32,316 nucleotides of DNA. It comes from a virus. Shown here one piece after another: positions 7,024 to 14,596 of the stretch (its first letter is position 1; the number at the start of each line of letters is the position of its first letter). The notes beneath the pieces were generated by a model. That model was not told where the DNA came from, did no database searches, and worked only from the letters and a program-made list of their open reading frames with translations. Location of the stretch: the IMG/VR virus record IMGVR_UViG_3300050821_004879, positions 1 through 32,316 of that record; one strand, written 5' to 3'. A program made the position numbers and the translations under genes.

Positions 7024-7625
7024 GCGACACACAGTTGCAGACGCTTGATTTGAACGATCCGACACTGATTTTGCCGGATGAGGAATTGGTGCTCAACCCG
7101 GATGGGGATGCCTTTGCTGGCCTCGCGCCGGTGGATGATGGAGAGCATGTTGCAGTGCTCACATTCGGGCAGCGGGGGACGCAGCTTGGAACGACCAAGG
7201 ATGGCCGGAAGTACATCATGGCCCACCTTCAGGCGACGATTGAGGAGGGCACCAAAAAGTTTGTCGTGTTCGACACCGTGAGCACGTTGGTGCAGGAGAG
7301 CAGCGGGACCAGCCGGATGGCGGGTGTGCTGAAGGCGGCGGGTGAGACGGTCCCGGCACGAATCAGCATCGGGGACCTTGCGCGGCAGTTTGCACAGTTT
7401 GTGGCAGGGTCGCCGCGTGTGCTCATTACGACCCGGTGGGAGGCGCAGTATCAGCTCCCGCCCGAGAACGGCGCAAGCAAGGGGAAATACAAGACCTTTC
7501 TGCGCGGCCAGCGGAAGTTTCCCGAGAATGGGAACGGCGGGCTTGTCAGTGAGGTGAAGGCGCCCGATGGAACGCTGGTGCGGGCACAAGCGGTGATCAC
7601 GAAGTACGCGCCGGTGCAGGGATGA
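7020..7625 (+). CDS. Probable ssDNA-binding / recombination partner protein
   Basis: 201 residues, ATG overlapping the previous stop. The acidic N-terminus (LNDPTLILPDEELVLNPDGD) is followed by a domain with beta strands and alternating aromatic/basic positions (DGRKYIMAHLQATIEEGTKK, KYKTFLRGQRKFP, VRAQAVITKYAPVQ), plausible for an OB-like fold. Phage Sak4-type ATPase genes are often next to an SSB gene, and this is the only fitting candidate here. I do not recognise a family signature directly, so the SSB role is inference from shape and context. Confidence 0.55.
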   Translation: MSDTQLQTLDLNDPTLILPDEELVLNPDGDAFAGLAPVDDGEHVAVLTFGQRGTQLGTTKDGRKYIMAHLQATIEEGTKKFVVFDTVSTLVQESSGTSRMAGVLKAAGETVPARISIGDLARQFAQFVAGSPRVLITTRWEAQYQLPPENGASKGKYKTFLRGQRKFPENGNGGLVSEVKAPDGTLVRAQAVITKYAPVQG

Positions 7626-7945
7626 AGCTGCGCCTTCTTACAGCAGCAGTGCTGTTCCTGTCGGTTGGTTGTCAGCGATACAAGGAACAGCACTATAAGG
7701 CGGTGGGGCAGATCATGGCTACGACCATCTGTAACCAGAGCTATGGTCGCGGCCACAGGGACGTGAAATTGATCGGCCTGAAAACGGAGGATGATCTGTA
7801 CCTGACGATTCCTTTCAGGATTGACCAGAACTTCTTTTACGACCCGCTCAAGGTTGGTGAGTTGGCTTACCACAGTTGCGGAGCGGACCTTTATTGCTTC
7901 GATTCGTTCCGCTCTTTGCGACCGACAGTGAAGGATTCCAAGTAA
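7622..7945 (+). CDS. Small lipoprotein
   Basis: 107 residues beginning MKLRLLTAAVLFLSVGC, a short basic n-region, hydrophobic core and lipobox-like end (SVGC), so processing by signal peptidase II at Cys17 is likely. The mature part has further cysteines (TTICNQS, YHSCGADLYCF). The start overlaps the SSB-like gene stop (ATGA), so it is made with the early replication proteins. Phage early lipoproteins are known in some systems to block superinfection; that role here is a guess from location and topology. Confidence 0.7.
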   Translation: MKLRLLTAAVLFLSVGCQRYKEQHYKAVGQIMATTICNQSYGRGHRDVKLIGLKTEDDLYLTIPFRIDQNFFYDPLKVGELAYHSCGADLYCFDSFRSLRPTVKDSK

Positions 7946-8008
7946 ATGTGCCCCTCTGATACCATGTCACCCGAGATGACCGCCGCGCTCGCTCACCGGG
8001 AGGTGAAC

Positions 8009-9253
8009 GTGGCACGACGAAGGTATCAGCAAGGGACCGTGAAACAACGGAAGCTTAAGGGAGGAGCGGTAATGTGGATCGGGCGGTGGCTTGAGTACCA
8101 GCAGGATGGGAGCGCCATCCACCGCTCGCAAGTCTTGGGGACGTTGAGACCGGAGGATGCAAGGCTGAGGCAGATTCCGCATTTGCCAACAATGAAGGCG
8201 GCGCGGAGGGTGCTAGAGCCGATTCTGGCGAAGGTGAATAGTGTGGCGTATAAGCCGATTCACCGGGTGACGTTCATGGAAGTGGCGGAACAGTGGGAGC
8301 GGGACGTGCTGCCGCTGATGAAGCCCTCAACACAGGTTTCAATGAAGTCTAACCTCAACAAACATCTGAAGCCGTATTTTGGGACGATGCAGATGGCTGG
8401 GGTTGGGCCAGCATTGATGCAAAAGTTCATTACAAGTTTGGGGTCGATGGGATGTGGGGTTGATACCGAACACGCTCACTGTTCTGGTGGACTCACAGGC
8501 CGAGAGCAATCGGCCCCAAAGCTACTTTCACCCAAACACATTCAAAACATCATCATCACTTTCCGCCTCATCTGGAAAAAGGCGGAAGCCTGGGGCCATG
8601 TAGAGCATGATGCACTGAAGGGTGTGGATTTGCCCACAGTGCATCGAGCCGAGCGGCCCTCCTTTACGCTTGAAGAATGTCGGAGGATCATTCAGGCAGC
8701 GCCGGAGCCATACAGGACGTTCTACTGGCTTGCGGTGGAGACGGGGATGAGAGCCGGGGAGCTTTGCGGACTGAGGTGGGAGGATGTTGAAACCGATTCG
8801 TGTACGGTGCAGGTGCGGCAATCTGCGTGGGGTGGCTCAGTCGGCAGACCAAAAACCGAGAATGCAACCCGGCGCTTGCCTGTCAGTGCGGAATTGGCCC
8901 AACATCTCGGTCGGCAAAGAGGGCGAGCCGGTTTGCTACTTGTGTTCCACGGGACTGATGGACGCCCGTGGAATCAAGGTAATGTGGTGCGCAAGCACCT
9001 TAAACCGCTTTGCTGCCAGCTCGGGATTGTACCAAAAGGGCTTCATGCTTTCAGGCACGCAAACGCCACTTTCTTAGATCAAGCTCATGTACCGATGAAG
9101 GTCCGCCAATCCCGGCTGGGCCACTCGGACGTATCGCTCACACTCAACATTTACACCCACGTAATCGACGAGGACAACCGGGCGGCGGCGGCAAAGCTCA
9201 ACGAATTGCTTGCCCTTTCTCTGCCTCCCGCGCAGCATGAGACTGTACAATGA
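8009..9253 (+). CDS. int: Tyrosine recombinase / phage integrase
   Basis: 414 residues from a GTG at 8009 that has GGGAGG five bases upstream and gives the family-like opening MARRRYQQGT. An ATG at 7946, directly after the lipoprotein stop, would add 21 residues. The N-terminal arm-binding region has WIGRWLEY, then a SAM-like core-binding domain (VTFMEVAEQWERDVLP). Catalytic residues are all present: R248 (GMRAGE), K282 (RPKTEN), H346 and R349 (LHAFRH), H372 (LGHSD), Y382 (NIYTH). A glycine/cysteine-rich insertion (about 147-170) interrupts the core-binding domain. It would integrate and excise the phage genome, and sits unusually inside the replication operon. Confidence 0.92.
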   Translation: MARRRYQQGTVKQRKLKGGAVMWIGRWLEYQQDGSAIHRSQVLGTLRPEDARLRQIPHLPTMKAARRVLEPILAKVNSVAYKPIHRVTFMEVAEQWERDVLPLMKPSTQVSMKSNLNKHLKPYFGTMQMAGVGPALMQKFITSLGSMGCGVDTEHAHCSGGLTGREQSAPKLLSPKHIQNIIITFRLIWKKAEAWGHVEHDALKGVDLPTVHRAERPSFTLEECRRIIQAAPEPYRTFYWLAVETGMRAGELCGLRWEDVETDSCTVQVRQSAWGGSVGRPKTENATRRLPVSAELAQHLGRQRGRAGLLLVFHGTDGRPWNQGNVVRKHLKPLCCQLGIVPKGLHAFRHANATFLDQAHVPMKVRQSRLGHSDVSLTLNIYTHVIDEDNRAAAAKLNELLALSLPPAQHETVQ

Positions 9254-9428
9254 GTCAGTTACGGGCCGGGGAACGTGGGCGCGGTACCCACCGCGCTCCC
9301 TCCATCCCCTAACGTAAGTGCTTTAGAATCGGGTTCGGTGGTCATCTCAACCCCTTCCCGAGAGCGGTAAACGGTTAAATCTGACCGGATTCATTGCCCA
9401 TTTGTTGCTCATTGGTGGAGGTGTGTCT
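9254..9428. other. Non-coding gap after integrase with hairpin and inverted repeat
   Basis: This 175-base gap contains a perfect GCGCGGT / ACCGCGC hairpin with a 4-base loop (9279-9296) that is not followed by a T-run. It also holds GAATCGGGTTC (9326-9336), whose exact reverse complement GAACCCGATTC lies at 9443-9453 in the next gene. Both copies are followed by GGTG. Attachment sites usually lie beside the integrase gene, so this is the best attP candidate in the window; the core itself cannot be identified without the host junction. Confidence 0.4.
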
Positions 9429-9578
9429 GTGGCGCTCGTTAAGAACCCGATTCGGTGTGCTGCGCACCCGGATTACACAGGGACAGTGGTGCCTAAGGCA
9501 TGTCATCAGTGCTGGATGGTTTGGGAAGTGTTGCGAGACTTGAAGAAAGGAAAGTTGGAGGTGAAACGTGGCACGTAA
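9429..9578 (+). CDS. Very small zinc-binding protein
   Basis: 49 residues from a GTG at 9429 with GGAGG seven bases upstream. It has C10, H13, then C25-x2-C28 (KACHQCW), giving one plausible zinc site, and a basic helical tail (VLRDLKKGKLEVKRGT). It ends in a frame overlapping the next gene start by 11 bases. The inverted repeat at 9443-9453 lies inside it. Function unknown. Confidence 0.62.
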   Translation: MALVKNPIRCAAHPDYTGTVVPKACHQCWMVWEVLRDLKKGKLEVKRGT

Positions 9579-9795
9579 ACCGAAGTTGAAGGTCGGGGAC
9601 CGAGTGAGAGTGGCTATCAATGACGGCCGCGAGCACGGCTCTCAAGCTGTTTTTCGTCGCGTAGGGAAAGTTAAAACTGCACCATCCAGTAGCGGAGATG
9701 TGCTAGTGACATTCTCCAGGTGGAAAGGCGGTCACGGTCCAAATAAACACGATTGGTTTCTGATGCCGAATAAACTTGTGAGGATGCCTGCGTGA
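9568..9795 (+). CDS. Small SH3/KOW-like basic protein
   Basis: 75 residues from a GTG at 9568 with GGAGG six bases upstream. MARKPKLKVGDRVRVAIND opens a probable small beta-barrel (KVGDRVRV, VLVTFSRWKG, HDWFLMPNKLVRM). The same opening occurs in the minus-strand gene at 2722-2949. The stop overlaps the polymerase GTG start. Possibly a nucleic-acid-binding accessory to the polymerase; not recognised. Confidence 0.65.
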   Translation: MARKPKLKVGDRVRVAINDGREHGSQAVFRRVGKVKTAPSSSGDVLVTFSRWKGGHGPNKHDWFLMPNKLVRMPA

Positions 9796-12464
9796 CCAAG
9801 TTTCCCCGCCAAATCGACTGCCCCATCAAAGGCTCATGCGGCTTCAGCGAGCCGGATGGTGAGGGCACACTTGGTGTCCTCATCTTGGGGGAAGCCCTGG
9901 GGGATGCGGAGGCGCATGACGGGAAACCGTTCCGCCCCTATGCCCCGGCTGGGGCCATCCTCGAACGGGCCATCAAGCGGGCGGGATTTGTCAGGCAACA
10001 GTTCAAGCTGTGGAATATCGTGGGGTGTCAGCCCCCCAAGAATTTCCTAGAGCACGCGCCCTGGGAACATGACGCCATCCAGCATTGTCGCCCCTTTTTG
10101 GATAACGTCATTGAAAGGATGCGGCCCGGTTGTCTACTTGCACTCGGCAACGTACCGCTCAAGGCCACGACGGGGATGCTTGGTGAATACCGATCCGTAA
10201 CCTACCTTCGGGGATATGTGTTGCCATCGGTACACGGCATTCCGGTTGTGGCCTCCTTTCATCCCTCTTTTCTGCGAAGAGGGGCGATGCCCCTTCTGTC
10301 AGTGCTCATGCACGACATAAAACTTGCGGTGCAGGTTGCCAAGGAACGCAGGCTCCCACTCGCGGATATGAACGAGCCGCCTGTTCCGTCTGGCTATCAA
10401 CTGCACCCATCGGTGGATGCGGCGTGGTCATGGTTGCACACCCTAGAAGATGCACCGCACGCCCTTCTCACCTATGACATTGAGACCCCCCGCTCAGGCT
10501 CGACGAGTGAGGACGAAACGGATGAGCTAGGCGATTCCGAAATTTTGTCCATCCAATTCAGCCACGGGCGGGGCCAGGGCATTTTCTTACCATGGCAGGA
10601 GCCGTACATCACGATTGCGAAGGCGGCGCTGGCCTTGCCGAACGAGAAGGCCCAACAGAATGGTTGGAGGTTTGATGATCCGCTGCTTCGCGCTCACGGT
10701 GCCCCAATTGCGGGCATAGTCCATGACATTCGCTGGGCTTGGCATCACCTTCAGCCGGAGCTGTTGGCAAACCTCCAATTCATCGCCTCGTTTTACGGAT
10801 GGCCGTTCCCTTGGAAACATCTGCACCAATCGAACCCTGAGTTCTATGGCATCTGTGACGTTGATGCCCTTCAGTACATCACGCCGCAGCTTTTGGATGA
10901 CTTGAAAAAGCGCGGAGTGTGGAGAGGGTATGAGCGGCATGTGCTCCGCATGGAGCCGATTCTTCTCAACATGAGTGAGAGAGGGATGCCGGTTGATCCG
11001 GGGCGGCACGCAGAAGTTTTCGCGGACCTTGAGCAAATCAAGGGTGAGTTGTGGGGCAGGATGCAGGCATTGGTGCCGGATGAGGTGAGGGCGATTCATC
11101 CGAAGCAAGGGTACAAGAAAGAGCCAAAGGGCGCGGCCCTAAACACGACTACAACACACGCGGGTGAGGACGCGAAGTGGGCGCGTCGGTTCTTTCCGTC
11201 AGATGTCGAAGGCATTCAGGAGGAAAGATGGGTCAAGCTCCTCGCGTGGAAACCCAGTGGGGGTGTCAATGGCGGGCTGATCCGATACATGAAATTCAAG
11301 GGGCACCCTGTCCCAAAGGATTACAAGACGGAGAAGGAGACAACAGGTGATCGTGAATTAGTCCGGCTATGGAAGAAAACAAAGGACCCGCTCTATGAAA
11401 CCATCTTTGAGTACCGTGATGTTTGCACCATGCTGGACAACCACATGGAGAACTGGCGTCCGGGAATTGACGGGCGAGTGCATCCAGACATTTACATAGC
11501 TTCGACGGGGCAACTTGCGGCGCGTCGCCCGAACACCATGAACGCCCCGAAGCACGCCGTGTCGAAGTCGGGCCGGGCGAAGCCGCTCAATGACTTATTT
11601 CGCAGCATGGTGGTGGCAAAGCCGGGCCACACGTTTCTCGCCTTTGACTACAAGAGCTTTCACGCGCAAACGCTGGCATTTGAGGCACAGGACCCCGATT
11701 ACCTCCGTCTAGCCCGCTTGGATATTCACTCGTTTCTGGCAGCCTTTCTGGTGAAAGCCTTTCCTGCCGGGGAGCTGGATGGGCTGCTTTCCCTCCCGGA
11801 TGATGAGTTGGGGGCGAAGCTGGCGTGGGTCAAGAAAAATTATAAGGCCGTGCGGGACCAACAGGCGAAAGAAGCCATTCTTGGGTACGGGTTCGGATTG
11901 CAGGCACGCGGGCTTTACGAGCGCAATAGGGAGAGCTTTGAAAACATCGCGGCAGCAATGCGCGTGATGGATATGCTCAACCGGCTATTCCCGAAGGCCG
12001 CGAAGTTCCGCACCAATATCCGTCAGAAGGCGCATCAGCAAGGCTACCTCATCTCGCTGGGAGGCTCGATCCGATGGTTCTGGGAAGTGTTCAAGTGGGA
12101 CTCCGGGAAGGGACAGTGGGTGCCGGGGGAAGATTCAGAGAGCGCGATTGCCTTCCTGCCCGCCAATGATGCCTTCGGACACAAGAAAGACGCGGTGATC
12201 CGGCTGGATGAGCAGGGCTGGCTTGAATGGGCCAGTTACATCAATGACGTTCACGACGAGGTGTTCTTTGAGTGTCCTGATGCTTTGGTTGACACCGCAA
12301 TCCCCGCTATTGCCGCCGAACTTGAAAGGCCAAGCGAAGTCCTCATTGACCCAGTGGTGGCGCCGGGTGGTTTGGCGGTGGAAGTGTCGGTGAGCGTGGG
12401 GAAGGCGTGGAACAAGATGGAGGAGGTTAAGTGGAAATCAACTTTAACACCCGCACTGAGCTAG
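9792..12464 (+). CDS. Family A DNA polymerase fused to UDG-like domain
   Basis: 890 residues, GTG start overlapping the previous stop. Residues 1-190 match a family 4-like uracil-DNA glycosylase: C10/C16 and C79/C99 as Fe-S ligand candidates, GEALGDAEAHDGKPF (33-47), LWNIVGCQPPKN (73-84), and FHPS (156-159). A 3'-5' exonuclease follows with DIE (229-231), D312 and D357/D359. The polymerase has motif A FDYKSFHAQT (618-627), motif B around R688, K693 and YG (699-700), and motif C VHDE (820-823). In motif A the usual glutamate that gates ribonucleotides is His and the usual Arg is Gln. It is the replicative polymerase of the phage; the glycosylase part could sense or remove uracil ahead of synthesis. 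Confidence 0.92.
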   Translation: MTKFPRQIDCPIKGSCGFSEPDGEGTLGVLILGEALGDAEAHDGKPFRPYAPAGAILERAIKRAGFVRQQFKLWNIVGCQPPKNFLEHAPWEHDAIQHCRPFLDNVIERMRPGCLLALGNVPLKATTGMLGEYRSVTYLRGYVLPSVHGIPVVASFHPSFLRRGAMPLLSVLMHDIKLAVQVAKERRLPLADMNEPPVPSGYQLHPSVDAAWSWLHTLEDAPHALLTYDIETPRSGSTSEDETDELGDSEILSIQFSHGRGQGIFLPWQEPYITIAKAALALPNEKAQQNGWRFDDPLLRAHGAPIAGIVHDIRWAWHHLQPELLANLQFIASFYGWPFPWKHLHQSNPEFYGICDVDALQYITPQLLDDLKKRGVWRGYERHVLRMEPILLNMSERGMPVDPGRHAEVFADLEQIKGELWGRMQALVPDEVRAIHPKQGYKKEPKGAALNTTTTHAGEDAKWARRFFPSDVEGIQEERWVKLLAWKPSGGVNGGLIRYMKFKGHPVPKDYKTEKETTGDRELVRLWKKTKDPLYETIFEYRDVCTMLDNHMENWRPGIDGRVHPDIYIASTGQLAARRPNTMNAPKHAVSKSGRAKPLNDLFRSMVVAKPGHTFLAFDYKSFHAQTLAFEAQDPDYLRLARLDIHSFLAAFLVKAFPAGELDGLLSLPDDELGAKLAWVKKNYKAVRDQQAKEAILGYGFGLQARGLYERNRESFENIAAAMRVMDMLNRLFPKAAKFRTNIRQKAHQQGYLISLGGSIRWFWEVFKWDSGKGQWVPGEDSESAIAFLPANDAFGHKKDAVIRLDEQGWLEWASYINDVHDEVFFECPDALVDTAIPAIAAELERPSEVLIDPVVAPGGLAVEVSVSVGKAWNKMEEVKWKSTLTPALS

Positions 12465-13090
12465 TTCTGTTGGTGGCTGGGGTTATCCTGAGTGCAGGGC
12501 TGTTTCATGAGTGGCGCGTGTCACACGATGCCATCACGCGGATGAACACGGTGATTGCGGGAGCCGAGCAGGAGCGCAAGCAGACTACCGACGAGCTGAA
12601 AACCAAATTGGAGGCCATTGAGCATGACAAAAATAAAACCGTTACCGAGCGGCAGATCATTGAGCGGATTCCGCAGTACCTCACACTCCCCGAGCCGATC
12701 CAGGTGGCTCCGGCGTCTGTTGAGGAAATGGTGGCGCCCCCGGCAACCACGGCTGGCGGAGGTGGGCCGAAGGCTGAAGGACCTAAGGCTGCTAGATGTC
12801 ACGTAGCACCGTCGCTGCCGGAGTGTCAGGTGAAACTGGATGCCGGTCTCATTATCCCCCCGGTGGATGAGAAGCCGCTGTTCGACAAGCTGGCAAGTTG
12901 CGCGGAGTGCGACGCAACGGTGGCAGCACAGAAAATGCAGATTGCGGATTTGACGAAGGAGCGGGATGAGGCGGTCAAGACGGCGAAGGGGGGGAGCGTT
13001 TGGCGCAGGCTACTGCACGACACAAAGGTGCTGGGGATTGGGGCGATTGCGGGAGGGGTTCTGATCTGTGCGTCGGGCCACTGCAAGTAA
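12431..13090 (+). CDS. Membrane protein with two hydrophobic ends and coiled coil
   Basis: 219 residues from a GTG at 12431 with GGAGG upstream, overlapping the polymerase 3' end by 34 bases. An N-terminal span (LVLLVAGVILSAGLF) is followed by a charged coiled coil (EQERKQTTDELKTKLEAIE), a Pro/Gly-rich linker, paired cysteines (RCHVAPSLPEC, CAECD), a second coil, and a C-terminal glycine-rich span (VLGIGAIAGGVLICASG). The layout recalls inner-membrane spanin-like proteins, but a spanin would be expected beside the lysis genes. A membrane anchor for replication is another possibility. Not assigned. Confidence 0.7.
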   Translation: MEINFNTRTELVLLVAGVILSAGLFHEWRVSHDAITRMNTVIAGAEQERKQTTDELKTKLEAIEHDKNKTVTERQIIERIPQYLTLPEPIQVAPASVEEMVAPPATTAGGGGPKAEGPKAARCHVAPSLPECQVKLDAGLIIPPVDEKPLFDKLASCAECDATVAAQKMQIADLTKERDEAVKTAKGGSVWRRLLHDTKVLGIGAIAGGVLICASGHCK

Positions 13091-13232
13091 ACCGTACGAG
13101 CTTAGAAAATACCGACGCTACCATGCCACGGAGAGGTATCGGGAGTTGAACCGCTTGCGGATGCAGGCCACACGTAACCCCCTCCAGTACACGCTTGAAC
13201 TTTTCGGCTTCAAAAGGAGACTCGGAAGATGA
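13068..13232 (+). CDS. Small basic hypothetical protein
   Basis: 54 residues from a GTG at 13068, rich in Arg/Lys/Tyr (PYELRKYRRYHATERYRELN). It overlaps the membrane-protein end by 23 bases and ends in an ATGA overlap with the phosphoesterase start. A GGGAGGGG tract lies about ten bases upstream, longer spacing than usual. It fills what would otherwise be a 138-base gap, and its coding is plausible but less certain. A nucleic-acid-binding microprotein is a guess. Confidence 0.48.
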   Translation: MRRATASKPYELRKYRRYHATERYRELNRLRMQATRNPLQYTLELFGFKRRLGR

Positions 13233-14080
13233 CCGTTTGCGAGTACATAAGCCGCACCGAAGAGATTCAGAAAACGTTTAAGAAGAAAGCCGTAAAGGTG
13301 GAAGTACCGCACAGCGAGTTCCCGGAGCTATTGGTGACGGTGCCGGATTCGTGGCCTGTCATCAAGCTGGCACCGTGGTATGACGTGCATGTGGGGCACG
13401 CGCTTCATGCCGCAAAGATATTCGAGCGGCACAAGAAATGGCTCATCGAGGAGCCATACACCTTGAGCTGGAACGGCGGCGACATGATTGAGAACGTGGT
13501 AGAAGGGTCGCCGGGTATTTGGAGTCAGCGGTCTTACCCAGGGGAGCAGTTTGACTCCGCGCTTGAGCTGATGGCCCCGATGCAGCACAAGTTGTTGTTT
13601 GCTGTCCCAGGGAACCATGAGGCGCGGACCTTTCGGGTAGCTGGCTTCGACATTGCAAAACACATGGCGGATGACCTGAAGCTGCCCTACTTCCCCGACT
13701 ACTGCTTTCTCACGATCCGCTGGCGTGGGTTGAAGTTCCGCATCTGCGCTCATCACGGGACGGGTGCAGCAGCGACACCCGGAGGGCAGCGCAACTCTGC
13801 ACGCAAGGACATGCCGTGGGTCGGTGCCGATCTGTATTGGACCGGGCATCTCCACCAGCCAATTGCGGACGTGGTGTACCGGGCGGAGTTTGACCAAAAG
13901 ACGGACCTAATGTTTAGCCGGTCCTCCGTGGTCATCATCTCCCCCAGCTACCTGAAGTATTTCGGGGGGTATGGGGCAGCGAAGCGACTCGCGCCGGGCA
14001 CGCTGGGCATAACTGTTGCCGAGCTTCAGCCGTCCGGGAATATCAGGGTGATGGTGGATGCGAAGGGTGAGCGTAAGTAA
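13229..14080 (+). CDS. Calcineurin-like metallophosphoesterase
   Basis: 283 residues with the full metallophosphoesterase metal-site series: D52-x-H54 (WYDVHVG), GGD with D85, GNHE (N129, H130), H175 (CAHHG), and GHLH (H207, H209). These bind two metals and hydrolyse phosphoesters. Substrates of phage members range from nucleic-acid ends to nucleotides and are not predictable here. AAGGAG lies nine bases before the ATG. It follows the polymerase genes, so a role in DNA end processing or nucleotide handling is reasonable inference. Confidence 0.85.
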   Translation: MTVCEYISRTEEIQKTFKKKAVKVEVPHSEFPELLVTVPDSWPVIKLAPWYDVHVGHALHAAKIFERHKKWLIEEPYTLSWNGGDMIENVVEGSPGIWSQRSYPGEQFDSALELMAPMQHKLLFAVPGNHEARTFRVAGFDIAKHMADDLKLPYFPDYCFLTIRWRGLKFRICAHHGTGAAATPGGQRNSARKDMPWVGADLYWTGHLHQPIADVVYRAEFDQKTDLMFSRSSVVIISPSYLKYFGGYGAAKRLAPGTLGITVAELQPSGNIRVMVDAKGERK

Positions 14081-14207
14081 CGACTTCATGGCAGTCATGG
14101 GCTGCACAGATTGGCAAGTGGAAGCGCAGATCATCAGTGAAAATGGCGAAGCAATGACTGTAGGTGACAAGGCGCTTGCTTCTTTCAATGCCAATCGGGA
14201 GGTGAGA

Positions 14208-14549
14208 ATGGAAGGGGAAGTGGTTGTTTCAGCGAGTGGGGCTACTTCAACAAAGTTAGAAGAGGCATGGCACCTAATTCCATTCGCCGCCATTAAGTCG
14301 ATGGCCCGGCGCTTTTGGGTTGGTTCTGTGAAACATGCACCCCGCAATTGGGAAAGAGGCGATGAAACATTCGCAGAGATTCGACTGTCTCACTGCTACC
14401 GGCATATGGCGCTATTCGCGGAGTTTCGGCGCCAGGAGGACCTTGATGCTGTGTTGTGCAATGCAGCAATGCTAGCCTACTGGAAAGAGCGGGGCCTGCT
14501 GAAAGAGCGGACGATGCATGACACGGTGCTTGACACTCAGCAAAAGTAG
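14208..14549 (+). CDS. DUF5664-like (dATP/dGTP diphosphohydrolase N-terminal-like) protein
   Basis: The ATG at 14208 has GGGAGG five bases upstream and gives 113 residues starting just before the conserved domain. The open frame reaches back to 14058, where an alternative ATG overlaps the phosphoesterase end. The sequence pattern (TKLEEAWHLIPFAAIKSMA, KHAPRNWERG, LSHCYRHMALF, DLDAVLCNAAML) matches the small helical phage domain known as DUF5664: His-rich, with an NW motif. A role in dNTP control has been proposed for the family. Function here is not shown. Confidence 0.68.
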   Translation: MEGEVVVSASGATSTKLEEAWHLIPFAAIKSMARRFWVGSVKHAPRNWERGDETFAEIRLSHCYRHMALFAEFRRQEDLDAVLCNAAMLAYWKERGLLKERTMHDTVLDTQQK

Positions 14550-14596
14550 TGCTAGGTTAAACACAAAGGGGTGTAACAAATTTGGAGGCTTTGGTG

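Noticed and set aside
9279-9296. GC-rich hairpin after the integrase as a rho-independent terminator
   Set aside because: Stem is perfect but no T-run follows; kept only as part of a possible attachment region.
9250-9312. 20-codon plus-strand frame overlapping the integrase stop
   Set aside because: Too short, no cysteines or ribosome site, and it covers the hairpin.
10587-11108. Minus-strand frame inside the polymerase gene
   Set aside because: Shadow frame; the plus strand carries the exonuclease domain here.
14058-14207. N-terminal extension of the DUF5664-like gene
   Set aside because: Open and possibly coding, but the ATG at 14208 has a much better ribosome site and sits just before the conserved domain; kept as an alternative start only.
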